Below are positions 20,905-31,800 of a DNA stretch of 64,000 nucleotides, piece by piece; within the stretch, counting starts at the first letter, position 1, and each line of letters begins with the position of its first letter. A program made the translations under genes and the position numbers. The notes under the pieces were generated by a model. The model made no database searches and was not told where the DNA came from. It saw only the letters and a program-made list of their open reading frames with translations. This DNA is from Bugula neritina (taxonomy: Eukaryota > Bryozoa > Gymnolaemata > Cheilostomatida > Bugulidae), in contig OZ037770.1 of NCBI GenBank assembly GCA_964035545.1, forward strand, positions 4,755,662 through 4,819,661, in the 5' to 3' direction.

Positions 20905-21716
20905 GGCTCACGGGCAGTATCTACCTGGCTTGGGGAAGCTAATGTGGTGACCAGTTTATCTAGCATGTCAGTCATCTGTGAGATTTTTGACGCTAGTGAC
21001 ATCTGGTTCCCATTAGCCACCGCGGAGGGTTCCGCGTTTAGTTCGGTGTGAGCAGTAGAGTGCTCCGTGGTCACCTGGCGGGAGGCCACGCGGTTGCGGT
21101 GCATATGAGTCGCCAAGAGGTAGGCTTCTCCCACCGCAAGTGCATCTTTGACTGTGGTGACTCCCCTCGCTTGGAGTTGATGGTGGAGCCCCAAGTCGTT
21201 GATGGACTGCACGAAGGCATCATAGGTATACCTCTCACGGTGTACCGGAGGCAGATCGCGGAATGCGATCTGTGCTAATGGGTATACCGTGGCAGCATGC
21301 TCTTCTAGTGACGTGTGAGGATCACGCCGCATCCTCTGTAGACGGGCCCGCGCATCTATGGGAGAGATGCCAAAACGGGCCCGCAGGGAAGCAAAGATTC
21401 CGTCTATGTCAGGTCCCGCTCCGTACGGCTTAGCTTTGCCCGTCAGCGCCATCCTGAGCTTGAGCAACGCCACCCTTGGTGGCCACTCCGCAATCTCCAT
21501 CACATCTTGGAATATTTGGATAAACTGCTCCACTGCTTCTTCGCCTGCGAAGGTGGGCGCCTTCATCCGGTATCTGTCTTCACCATGCTCTCTAAGAATT
21601 CTCACTTCTTCATCTAACACCACTGGTTCCACAGGTATATCAACATTATCTCTCTCACCTTCATTCAGTGGAATGGGTAGCTCCGTGCCGTCTTCTGCCA
21701 TGACTGCTATACGCAA
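20751..21716 (-). CDS. gag: Element 2 Gag
   Basis: 321 codons, start ATG 21,716 (or 21,701). The capsid-like part has APTFAGEEAVEQFIQIFQD and LRARFGISPIDARARLQRM, close to the element 3 Gag (LSPPTFGGDGDVEQFIREFQ). One CCHC knuckle, CWECGRPGHFQRNC, sits near the end. The capsid and knuckle should package element RNA into virus-like particles. The end of gag carries the frameshift signal at 20,758-20,802. Confidence 0.88.
   Translation of the reverse strand: MRIAVMAEDGTELPIPLNEGERDNVDIPVEPVVLDEEVRILREHGEDRYRMKAPTFAGEEAVEQFIQIFQDVMEIAEWPPRVALLKLRMALTGKAKPYGAGPDIDGIFASLRARFGISPIDARARLQRMRRDPHTSLEEHAATVYPLAQIAFRDLPPVHRERYTYDAFVQSINDLGLHHQLQARGVTTVKDALAVGEAYLLATHMHRNRVASRQVTTEHSTAHTELNAEPSAVANGNQMSLASKISQMTDMLDKLVTTLASPSQVDTAREPCGPQVQSPGMGHHFCWECGRPGHFQRNCPQLPPGLNYPGPQMFPPPAGRL
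20758..20802 (-). promoter_or_regulatory. Programmed -1 frameshift signal of element 2
   Basis: Minus strand: heptamer G TTA AAC in the gag frame (20,802-20,796), a 5-nt spacer, then a 10-bp stem (20,790-20,781 with 20,767-20,758) closing a 13-nt loop. The pol ORF is in the -1 frame. GUUAAAC is a known slippery sequence (used by an arterivirus). Element 3 has the same geometry with compensatory changes in the stem. Confidence 0.75.
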
Positions 21717-21736
21717 GATCCCACCGCTGCCACCAC

Positions 21737-22089
21737 TGTAGTAATTTGTGCAATTACCGAGCGTGAGTTATTTACTTGCGTATAGTTAGCTGGTTATTCT
21801 GTTATCAATTACTAGGGTAGCTGTCGAGTAATTTGATTTATTATCCACAATAAAGCATAAACCAAACATCACATCAAATTATCCTATACAAGAGTCAACT
21901 ACTAACACATGTTACTACTCCAAGCCTCCGCTTACAACAACGTGATATAATGTTAATAACCCGGGAAGTGTCACGTGAATCGGAAGCATATCTTCCGGAG
22001 CTGCTAATTGGTTGCTACATAAGAGTCTAAGTATTCCAAGAGTAGGGAGAAGGCGATTCCCGTGTTTGTACTTTGCACTACTCACTACA
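21737..22089 (-). repeat. Element 2 5' LTR
   Basis: 353 bp, bounded by TG...CA, followed internally (minus strand) by GTGGTGGCAGCGGTGGGAT, the presumed primer-binding site. Confidence 0.9.
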
Positions 22090-22190
22090 CTAGTACTACT
22101 AGTACTAGTAGTACTAGTAGTAGTAGTACTACTACTAGTACTAGTAGTACTAGTACTAACTACTAGTAGTACTAGTAGTAGAGTAATGAG
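22090..22190. repeat. ACTAGT/GTA-rich simple repeat
   Basis: Irregular ACTAGT, AGTACT and GTA units continue the same repeat seen at 17,515-17,571, so element 2 landed inside one simple-sequence tract. Confidence 0.85.
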
Positions 22191-23185
22191 TAGTACTACA
22201 TCGAGACTGAGCAGTGAAAACTGATGGTGATATGTACATATTGAAATATAAACTTATCAAAGTGATTAAATTACTTTGGTCAAATATTAATAAAATTATT
22301 AGCAACGCTAACCATTTTTTTTTAACTTTAGAGTGCAACACTAACTCACCCACTGCCACTGTGACACTGACTGGAAGCAGCTACATTCTGTTGCAAAATG
22401 AGAAATGAATTAAATATTGTCGGTTTCAGCGGCTAGAGCGGCAAGAGTCAGCAATCAAAATGTATTGGATGCAGTGGGGGAGGGGGTGGGGTGCTGCTTA
22501 GTACAAAACGATATTTTATGGATTTACTACTACGTCTGAGGCCTATTTCAATAATCGTATTGCTACAATCACTGAACTGAAACTATAACTATAGCTATAA
22601 CTATAACTATAACTATAACTTATAGTTCAATGGCTACAATACCATAAAACTAGGTGATCGATGGAAGCACAACTCTTATTTTAACAAACGGCAATTTCGT
22701 GTACGTCGTAAATTACCCTGTTCCCTGTAATCTGAAAATATTATAACAATTTTATTATAGAGAGATCTGAATAATTTATAGACCCAAAAGTTGTAATTTT
22801 TTATTTTTTCAATTATATTTTTTTTTCAAATATTTTTTTTATAATTGTCACTACCCCAATTAGAAAACTTAAAAACTTGTTTTCGAAACAGAGTAGAGAC
22901 GACTCTGAACATAATTGCTATGATACTAGACAGCAGTAGATGCCATCATATGCAATTTGTATAATTTCCCCGATTATATCGAAAAAAACATATTGCAATC
23001 TAAATATTGTTTTTATTATGACCATAAATATTATTAGACGTCAAAATAGAATAATTACGCACTATAATTTAAAAAAACTGTTTGTAGCTGTAGTGCTTTT
23101 ATCACAATAACTTTCTCACATTCAGCTCTTTCCAGCCTTAGTTTATTAGGTTTCAGATGACTCATTCGATGGCGATAGAAATATG
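22191..23185. other. Non-coding, AT-rich
   Basis: No gene seen. A run of ACTATA hexamers (about 22,578-22,628, repeated TAACTA) is the only notable structure; a similar run lies at 35,960-36,050. Confidence 0.5.
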
Positions 23186-23530
23186 GTTACTAGTGGTAAT
23201 CACTAACTTTAAGTCTATAATAGCTATTTTTTATGCTATATTTTACTCTAGAACACAGGCTTTTCTTAATTAATGCACCTACCTTGGCTGAGAATGCCTG
23301 CAGGGGCTGAGGCAAGAGTCAAGAACATTCCTTCAGGACAATGCTACCAAAGAAAAAGGGTTACTAGTTAATCGCTAACTCTAAGTCTAATAGTTATTTA
23401 TTATGCTACATTTTACTCTATAACACAGGCTTTTTTCATTTTCTTAATTACTGCACCTACCTTAGGCGAGCCATAACATGACAATGCTACCAAAATAGAG
23501 AGGTTGGCCCAGATTCCCTACAGAAACCTG
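23186..23530. repeat. Imperfect tandem duplication of about 172 bp
   Basis: 23,186-23,290 and 23,358-23,468 share TTACTAGT...CACTAACT, AACACAGGCTTTT and TGCACCTACCTT, and both are followed by AATGCTACCAAA. On the minus strand each copy has an acceptor-like TTTGGTAG|CATTGTC and a donor-like G|GTAGGTGCA, so a small exon with its intron may have been duplicated. Confidence 0.5.
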
Positions 23531-23850
23531 GATACAGCCGGCAGATGCTGGCCTTTGAGGCACACTCTTGACAAGTAGATGCTGAAGAGGGAGAGCTGTC
23601 TCGAATACATCAAAGGATCCACCAGTCGCAATCACTGCAGCTGCACCGGCCTCCACAGAAATCTCCATATTGCTAGAATTGGTGCGAGGTCTGCAGGCTG
23701 GAAGGCCAGTGCATCCCATCAGCAAGTCAAGGTGCTGAAAGACTGGTTCAGCATTCTAACTCGGGACCTAAAGCATTGTATGGAGAATTTAGACGACTCT
23801 GATGGCAGTCCCTGCATCTGGAGCAAGAAGTACTGCAGAGGCCGCACTCA
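23462..23850 (-). CDS. Hypothetical exon in a GC-richer island
   Basis: An 87-codon frame (SVEAGAAAVIATGGSFDVFE...) lies in a block clearly richer in G+C than its surroundings and close to the duplicated splice-like sites just downstream. A plus-strand frame (23,579-23,938) overlaps it, and I cannot tell which is real. I do not recognise either protein; this may be part of an old repeat. Confidence 0.25.
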
Positions 23851-23939
23851 TTTTTATACACACAAGCATGATGTTGTAATACTGTTAGATTCTATTGGTT
23901 ATCTTTTGTTAATGCAGGTGGCTGGCTATATTATGTAGC

Positions 23940-25817
23940 CAGGTACTTTCTTTGTCTAGTTTCTTCTCCTGTTATATAATTAGAGGGCCTGATTGTGACC
24001 TTTCTTATTCAGTTGTGTTTTTTAATACCGTGTTTATACTCTAGCGCAAAAAAACAAAAATAGCTTAAATTAAAGATATATATATAGTGTACTAACTTAA
24101 GTAAAATAACCCACATGTTCAAAGGTTTATCAGCCTAACTCAACCCGCACGTAATTCTTGCGTATTACTAAGACGCCAAATTACTACAATATCTCACAAA
24201 AATTTCGATATTTTAGTGAATTTGCTAATTAATACTGTTGTAGTTTTGTGCACTATTCTTTAGGGTGTTATTGCGTGCTCAATAAATACTGCATATCACT
24301 GTGAGGTTATGTGAAGAACCGAACCAGTTGATTATTTAACGAGAGAACTGTATTAGTATTTCAAGTACGCACTTGCAATAAAAAGTCATATATATATATA
24401 TAAGTATAAAAAAGAAAAGAGTACAATTAGTAAAATGTTGCACAAGGTTAACCTGTCTACTTAACTACCATCGTCTAGACTGGTGTAGATACTGGACGGC
24501 ATTGTTTATATATGAGGGGTTGATCTTGATTGGATTAATAAGGTTCTGGTGGCGTCACCATAGAGAGTGATACGGTGCCACACAGGGAAGCGCTATAACT
24601 AGCGGAGTTGTCCTCCTTGAGACAATAGTTGCACCATAATATATTGTAAGTCTGTAGCAGGGGCACTGAAGGGTGTGCTTCCCTAAACCACTGCAACATA
24701 CTATTAATATTAGCTAGTGTTCTATTTCTTACATTATCTTTTTTAACCTATATATAATTTACTTGTAGTTATAGTTTATTTCCACTTAGATCTATAGTTT
24801 TGTCTTAGACCTCAACTGTCTAGCTTCTGCACTGCATTCATGCAGCTGGATGAAGTCATACAAGTATTTTGTACCAACATGACTCTGGAGTAGGTTTATT
24901 CATAGCAACTGTATTATTTCTTCTTATAAACAGCATATAATTATACTTTATTATTATATTATCTAGTTGTCATGTTGTACTATTATATATAGCATCATTA
25001 TAATGGTATAGTATTATTGCATAATGTATAGCATCCTTATATCATAGCATTGTTATATATAGTATCATCTTATAGTTTTGTTATGTATAGTAATATTGTA
25101 TTGCATTATTGTGTAGTATTATTATATAGTACATATAGTTGTAGTAACTCTTTATTGAGTACAGCTGCATGCATATGCATGGTAATAATATAGATATTTT
25201 ATATATTATTATATGATATTATAATAGGCTACAGGGTGTCATTATGCAGTAGTCTGGTCAACTTTGTTTTGGTTTGATATTATATTATATTATGTTAGTC
25301 TTCATAAGTATTTCACTAAGTCTGCCTTTCTTTTTCACATAAAAATGTGTGTGTGATGAGTTTAAAATATTTAAAATTATATAGTACTTTTCTATAAGAC
25401 AACATTATGGTTCAAGTTCTGTTGATTAGTAAAAGTATTATACAGTTAGTTGAACAAAATATTATTATATAATATGTTGCATGCTTGTGAGCACTCATAC
25501 ATAACCTTAAATGTTAAATTAAGTACAAATGCATAGTGTATGATTATATATACAGTAATCATATATTTGTGTGTATTAGTATTGCATTCATTTAATACTA
25601 TAATCTATTTTATTTTAAAATATGTAGAAATTTATTGCAACTAAAACGTAATTCCACATGCAAGTGTTATGATATCATAATATATTTAGTACTGAGAAAT
25701 CTTATTCTGTATTAAAGTCCTATATACGCTATAATAGCATGTTTAGTGTTATGAATTAACATGGTAAATCACTTAACTCTCGTTTGTACTGACAATATAA
25801 CTATAATATGTTTCTAG
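23940..25817. other. Non-coding, very AT-rich
   Basis: No gene seen. About 24,093-24,118 (CTAACTTAAGTAAAATAACCCACATG) resembles the end of the MITE at 55,716-56,137 and may be a relic of that family. Confidence 0.45.
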
Positions 25818-26190
25818 GTTACAGAATCTACAGGAGTTACAGATACTAAACATATCAGAGAAAAACTTTACCAGTCTACCATCTTCAGTGTGCAGATTGA
25901 GTAGTCTGCTAGAACTCGAGTTAAATTAATCTTCAATGACTGCATGACATCGTTTAATCAGCTGAGATGCTATATAGCTTACACATCTTAATTCTTTAGA
26001 CTAGGTGGATGTAATGCTCTTACAGCTCCTCCACTATAAACCTGTAAGAAAGAAGGTTAGATGCTGTAAAACAATACTATAACACAGACTTGATTAAAGG
26101 AGCAGGTAGAAAACTTCCATTCATACAATAACTGTATTGTGAAAGACCAGCTTGCAGAGCACTAATAGGAAGTGGTGTCTGCAGGCTGAC
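25818..26190 (+). pseudogene. Decayed copy of the LRR/Roc exon of the ROCO-caspase gene
   Basis: After TTTCTAG the frame reads LQNLQELQILNISEKNFTSL and then PSSVCRLSSLLELE, matching the start of the exon at 53,357 (LKKLQKLTISENNFTSLPSS). The rest follows the same exon at the DNA level (GATGTAATGCTCTTACA.CTCCTCCA, GCAGGTAGAAA.CTTCCATT) but is broken by stops and frame changes; the P-loop region is missing. It marks a former second copy about 28 kb from the intact gene. Confidence 0.8.
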
Positions 26191-27572
26191 AATGTTTGCG
26201 CATATAATTATTAGGCTTATTTTACCACTGTATAAGTATATGTTTATACATCTGTGAGATTTGCCTGGTTTACCTATAAGCTTATGATGTCATTTCCTGT
26301 TACTTTACGCACTCTTGCAGTGTTTCATTTCACTGTATATCATATTATGATTATTTTAATTGATTTGTTTTAATTATTTCAATTGTATATTGTTATCTAT
26401 TAATTCAACGTTATTTACTAGTTATTTATGCCTCACGTACAATCTCAGCACCAGTTTACTAAATTATATACTGCTTATAATATTATGGTTCATTAATTTC
26501 CCACCAATATATATAATGCAAATACCTGTTCTTTCTTTTGAAGGTAATTAGTTGTAATGCTTTTTCTCCATTAGTCATCAACATTATTGCCTTTTTCTAT
26601 TTTTTTGTTTAAACTTCAATTTTATACTCTATGAATAAATTGTATGTGTTTATTATGAAGCTATATATGAGTTTTAATAATTCTACTCAAATGTAGAACT
26701 TTGCTTAGTTTTGAATGACAAATTAATTGTCTAAAAGTTTGAAGGTAAAGAAACTAGTAAAAAGTTTCGTCCATATAGCGGCTGGTTGATGGAAGATTTC
26801 AGATGTAAAACACACATTTATAGGTTGGATAATCAAATTATAATTGACGTGTTAACAATTCTTCAGGGCATGGTGAAAATGTGGCTATACACGTTGTGTG
26901 ACAGCTATAGTCAATAGAATTCAATAAATTTGCACAATTTTTTTAATGATGCTTATTTGTCCCCAAAACTTTGTTAATTTATTGGTAAACCAACTTCTAT
27001 AGCAGTATTATATAATGAAGGCGTAGAAAAGCAAAATATTCTATTGATCTAGAGAACATAATAATCTTAAATATGTGATATATAATAATTTACTGATATG
27101 ACTGACATATTAATACAGGTGCACAGTGAAAAATAATTGCCCGGCTGAGATTCGAACCCGTGATCTCTGGCTAACAATTATACACCAATGGACTACTGGG
27201 TATATTCACATGCAGCACTACACATAGATGTGGTTTCAACGTTTTTGAAAGTATTACATATTTCATTGTCCTAAATATTATAATATGGATATGATTATGT
27301 ATCTTTTACTAAAAAAATATTACTTTGAGACCTACTAATATTATTGATATAATGGTGACATAACCTCATATTAAAATTCACTCTTAATTGCCTGCCAGAT
27401 TTGTTGGAAAAAAATTAGCATGAAGTTCAGCATAAAGTTATTAGAAGCTATAATATGGATTATGTATTTCATTAAGGAGAAAGGATAGGCTGAGTCAAAC
27501 GCTGCAGTTGTGTTCTATACTATGTATTTGTTATCACAAGGGGATCATCAGGTGAGCAGAAACTCTGCATAT
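26191..27572. other. Non-coding, AT-rich
   Basis: No gene seen apart from the tRNA-like sequence at 27,138-27,202. Confidence 0.5.
27138..27202 (-). repeat. tRNA-like sequence (pseudogene or SINE head)
   Basis: The minus strand has an A-box-like TAGTCCATTGGTG and a clear B box GGGTTCGAATCTC. The ends TACCCAG and CCGGGCA pair at five of seven positions (two A.C mismatches). It is only about 65 nt, with poor T and anticodon stems, so it is probably not a working tRNA. Confidence 0.4.
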
Positions 27573-27922
27573 TGTGATAGATTATGCCTTTGGTTTATTC
27601 TTTTGTTCAATAATGTTAATTGGGGTCCGAAATTCGGAGTTCCGAATTTCGGCTTGACCGAAGATCGGTTCCCCCGATCTTCGGGCCTGCCGAATTTCGG
27701 AGCTACCGAACTTCGGGCCACACACACAAAAGATTCTTTGTTTTATGTTCTTTTGTTCGCTGTATATAAAAGCAGGCGAGTTACGGTGTAAAGCCAGTCT
27801 ACTACTGGAGCTCGCCTGGACAAGTTGACATTATTTTTCTAATACAATAAACATTTGGAACTCTACCACTTCAACCTATCTTGTTCTGCACTAAGTTACA
27901 TTCAACCCACAAGTTTATCACA
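27573..27922 (+). repeat. Element 3 5' LTR
   Basis: 350 bp. It contains a TATA box (TATATAAAA, 27,763-27,771), a poly(A) signal (AATAAA, 27,846-27,851) and a cluster of six palindromes at 27,627-27,716. Confidence 0.95.
27627..27716 (+). promoter_or_regulatory. Six 11-bp palindromes at 16-bp spacing in the LTR
   Basis: CCGAAATTCGG, CCGAATTTCGG, CCGAAGATCGG, CCGATCTTCGG, CCGAATTTCGG and CCGAACTTCGG start at 27,627, 27,642, 27,658, 27,674, 27,690 and 27,706. They lie upstream of the TATA box, as an array of binding sites for a dimeric factor would. The same array is in the 3' LTR. Confidence 0.75.
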
Positions 27923-27968
27923 TTGGTGGCAGCAGTGGGATTCTGAATACTAGTGTAAGAAGAACAAG

Positions 27969-28874
27969 ATGGCTCCAGGGGGTGAGGAGGCGACCCCTGG
28001 AGCAGCCGCGACACCAACCCTCACTGTGGAGGCTTTGGTGACAGCCCTCCGACAGTTGCAGGGGACAGGGCAGGCGCCACCTGGTGACAGGTACCGCCTC
28101 AGTCCCCCAACTTTTGGAGGTGATGGGGATGTGGAGCAATTCATCCGGGAGTTCCAGGACGTGGCCACCATCGCTGAATGGCCAGTGCCGGTGCGCGTCC
28201 TCCAACTCCGGGCCTGTTTGACAGGCCGGGCCAAGAGTTTCGCTCTGGGGCCCGATGAAGCACACATCTTACGTGCCCTAAGGGCCAGGTTTGGCATGAC
28301 GTCAGAGGAGGCGTCTGACCGCCTACAGGCCCTGAGAAGGGACAGGAGGACATCGTTGGAGGACCACGCCAACGTGGTGGAACGCTTGGCCCAGGCTGCT
28401 TTCAGCCAGGCTACCGGAACGGAAAGACAGCGCCTGGTGTACAACGCGTTTTTCCGGAGTATAAATCATCCTGACCTCCAACGCTATTGGATGGCTAGCA
28501 AGGTGGGCAGCCTGGACGAAGCTCTGGAAACGGGTAAAGCCTATTTCCAGGTAGAGGAGCTTCAGGGACCAAGATTCGCCGCCCGCCAGGTTGTCGATGA
28601 GGAGACCGCCCTGCCTGCTAAACCCCAAGTAGCGGCCGCAGCAACTAAATCACTCGAGCAGACGCAGCTCACCATGTTAATGGACATGATGAAAGGCCTG
28701 CAGGCTACAGTGACGAAGTTGCAGAGCGAACAGGCGGATAGGCGGGCTCCCCGTTCGCGGGACAACCCTGTCCGCCCATCTCTGCTAACCTGTTGGGGGT
28801 GCGGGGTGCAAGGGCATGTGAGGAGGCACTGCCCTAGAGGCCAAGGGCCTTTAAACACCCAAGGCTCACGGTAA
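27969..28874 (+). CDS. gag: Element 3 Gag
   Basis: 301 codons from ATG 27,969. Capsid-like central part (LSPPTFGGDGDVEQFIREFQ, LRARFGMTSEEASDRLQALR), a helix-rich stretch (TMLMDMMKGLQATVTKLQSE), then one CCHC knuckle CWGCGVQGHVRRHC. It should form the particle and bind element RNA. Its 3' end overlaps the pol frame by 36 nt and carries the slippery site. Confidence 0.92.
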   Translation: MAPGGEEATPGAAATPTLTVEALVTALRQLQGTGQAPPGDRYRLSPPTFGGDGDVEQFIREFQDVATIAEWPVPVRVLQLRACLTGRAKSFALGPDEAHILRALRARFGMTSEEASDRLQALRRDRRTSLEDHANVVERLAQAAFSQATGTERQRLVYNAFFRSINHPDLQRYWMASKVGSLDEALETGKAYFQVEELQGPRFAARQVVDEETALPAKPQVAAAATKSLEQTQLTMLMDMMKGLQATVTKLQSEQADRRAPRSRDNPVRPSLLTCWGCGVQGHVRRHCPRGQGPLNTQGSR

Positions 28875-31800
28875 CTTCCGCCAACCGTGGGCCTCACGCC
28901 AATCCCATCCGGGATAGGACTCGAAGAGGAGAGGAAGAGACCTCCACAGGGTCTGCCGATACCGAGTGGCAGAGGCCACGGAGATCTCGGAGACCGCAAG
29001 GTCTACCCGATCCTCCGGCCGTGTCACTCGAGACCCGGATGCAGCTAGAAGAAGCAGGATGGCAGGCACCTCGGAGATCTCGGAGACCGCAAGGTCTACC
29101 CGATCCTCCGGCCTGGCCACTCCAGAACCGGTTCGCGGGGTTGCCCGAGGAGGTTGTGGAAGAGGATTCAGCTTACTCGCAAGAGTACCCCAAGCTACCC
29201 TCCCGACCTCAGAAAACCCCCGTTGTCTCTAAGACAAAGAGGAGGCCCGCTGTGCGGACCCAAGTTGTGTCTCCCCCAGAGACTGACCGCTCCAGGAGCA
29301 CCCAGCCGTATGGAAGCAGCTACTTCCTGCCCGGAAAGATTTCGGGTAAAGCTGCCACATTCCTACTGGATACTGGGTGCACTACCAACCTGCTGAGTAG
29401 GCGTCTCTTTGACACCCTTGGTGCACGAGAGCGGGCGAGCCTCGAGCCGTATGAAGGTGCGCATGGTACGTTGGCGGACGGATCATGCATTCCTTTCTAC
29501 GGCATCATTTCACTACCTGGACGCGTCCGTGATCAAGCAATTCACGAGACGTTCATAGTCAGCCAGCTGAAGGAGGACGCCATCCTGGGAATGCCGTTTC
29601 TGGAGAAACACCAGTGTCACATGGATTTCCAGAAGTCAGTGGTGGTGATGGCTGGGAAGGAACTTGTCTGCGTCGACAAGTTCGGGAGGCCCTTGGTGGG
29701 CGGAGTCCAGGTAGTGCGGGACTGCACAGTTCCGGGGAGATCCCAGGCGACCCTTCGCTGCAGAGTCAACTGCAAAGGGATCGCCGACCTGGGGGTGGTT
29801 GAGGGAACGCACGGAGCGATCCGACTAGCAAACAGCCTGAATCGGCTAGATGGTCGGCAAGAGCTCCTCGTGCAGTGTATCAACCCCTTCACGGAACCTG
29901 TCCAATTATCGGCCGGAGCACTGGTGGGGAAGTACCACTCCATCCAGGAAGCGGATGTGGGTCCGGCACTGGAGACAGTGGCCGACACCCAGGGGAACCC
30001 CCTTCACACCAGACGAGGAGCAGTCCCGGAGCATATGGCTGACCTGTATGATGGAGCGTGTGGAAACTGTACAAGTAGTACTGAACGCCAAGTACTGGCT
30101 CAACTACTTGCGGAGTACAGTGATGTCTTCAGTCGTGGCGATAGAGACATGGGGCTGACCAAGGTCATCTCCCACGAGATACCCCTGGCAGCCGGCACCA
30201 CTCCCATCAGGCAGCCTACCCGGCGTCTAGGCCCGGAGAAGGAGAAGGAGGTGAGCCGACAGGTACAGGATCTTCTCGACCGGGATCTGATTGAGCCTGC
30301 CCACGGTGCGTGGAGCTCTCCAGTAGTCCTGGTCAAGAAGAAAGATGGTAGCTGGAGGTTCTGTGTGGACTACCGCAGACTCAACAGCGTTACTATCCAA
30401 GACGCCTACCCTCTCCCTCGGATAGATGAGTCTCTGGATGCCCTCGCGGGTAGCAAGTACTTCAGTACTTTGGATCTGCTTAGCGGGTACTGGCAAGTGC
30501 CTCTCAGTCCTGATGCCCAGGACAAAGCAGCATTCATTACTCGCGACGGGCTCTGGAAGTGGAAAGTACTGCCATTTGGACTAACGTCCGCCCCGGCAAC
30601 TTTCCAACGGCTCATGGAGCAGGTCCTCAGTGGATTACACTGGAAGACCCTCCTCATCTATCTGGACGACGTCATTGTCATCTCCCCAGACTTTTCGACT
30701 CATGTCAGTCGTCTGCGGGAGGTCTTTGACCGCCTCCGGGCAGCTGGACTCAAGCTGAAGCCCTCCAAGTGTGCACTCTTGCAGCCGGAAGTCACGTACC
30801 TGGGTCATGTGGTGGGCCGTGATGGGGTCGCTACCGACCCAGAGAAGGTACAGGCTGTGAAGGAGTGGACTGTCCCCCGTGACCTCCCTGAGTTGCGCGC
30901 ATTCTTGGGCCTAGTAGGGTACTACCGGCAGTACATACCTGGCTTCGCAGGAGTGGCTCAGCCGTTAAATCGGCTGACCGCAAAAGGGGTCCGGTGGCAG
31001 TGGACGCAGGAGGAGCAGCAGGCATTCGACCACCTCAAGCAACGTCTAATGGAGGCGCCAATTCTGGCGTATCCTGATCCAGCCAAGGAGTACATCCTGG
31101 ACACCGACGCCAGTGACCACAGCGTGGGAGCTGTCCTGTCTCAAGTCCAGGGGGGAAGTGAGGTGGTCGTGGCTTACTACAGCAAGACTCTCGCGGCCGC
31201 CGAGAAGAACTACTGCACCACTAGGAAGGAACTCCTAGCAGTAGTCAAGGCGGTCAAGCACTTTCGGCCATATCTGTATGGGAGAACGTTCCGTTTGCGA
31301 ACAGACCATGCATCACTGATATGGCTGTGTAAACGTGCGGAGCCCTCGAGCCAGGTAGCTCGTTGGCTAGAGATTCTTGCCGAGTTCTCCTACCGGGTAG
31401 AACACCGTGCTGGCCGGAAGCACGGGAACGCCGACGGCATGAGCCGCCGGCCGGTAGAGGACTGTAAGCAATGCCTGCACATTGAAAAGCGGGACGGGGG
31501 ACCCGCTCGCCTTGACGTGGAAACAGAGTTAGGGGAGGGCGCCGTCTATCGGTGGGAGCACGGCCATCTTCGGACCGAAACCCACTCAGACGACGTCCAG
31601 GCGCTTCACGCCAACCCCACTCTGTACCAGAATGTCAAGGAGCTGTGCCGACTCCAGGAGACGCTACCCGGCGCGGTAGCAGACATTTTCCGGGCCAAGA
31701 AGGAGGGCCGACGGCCTAGTGAGGAACAGCAGCGGCAGGGAGACGTTGAGTTTCAACTCCTCTGTCGTCGCTGGGATGCCCTCAAGGTCAGTCCTGATGG

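Larger units (their letters stand above)
17572..22089 (-). mobile_element. Element 2: RT-less, non-autonomous Gypsy-type LTR element
   Basis: Two 353-bp LTRs (TGTAGT...ACTACA) differ at only two positions, and CTAG lies on both outer sides (17,568-17,571 and 22,090-22,093), fitting a 4-bp target duplication. On the minus strand, in order: LTR, primer site TGGTGGCAGCGGTGGGAT, gag, a pol frame with protease, the integrase zinc-binding part, a zinc-finger/coiled-coil tail, a hairpin, polypurine GGGGGGG and LTR. RT, RNase H and the integrase core are absent. Element 5 lacks the same parts, so this is a family and not one damaged copy. Confidence 0.9.

Noticed and set aside
22578-22628. TAACTA hexamer run as a telomere-like repeat (also 35,960-36,050)
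   Set aside because: The unit is not the animal TTAGGG repeat and both runs are short and imperfect; ordinary microsatellite.
24480-24700. Possible structured RNA in a slightly GC-richer stretch
   Set aside because: No match to a known RNA could be made by eye, and no clean stems were found.
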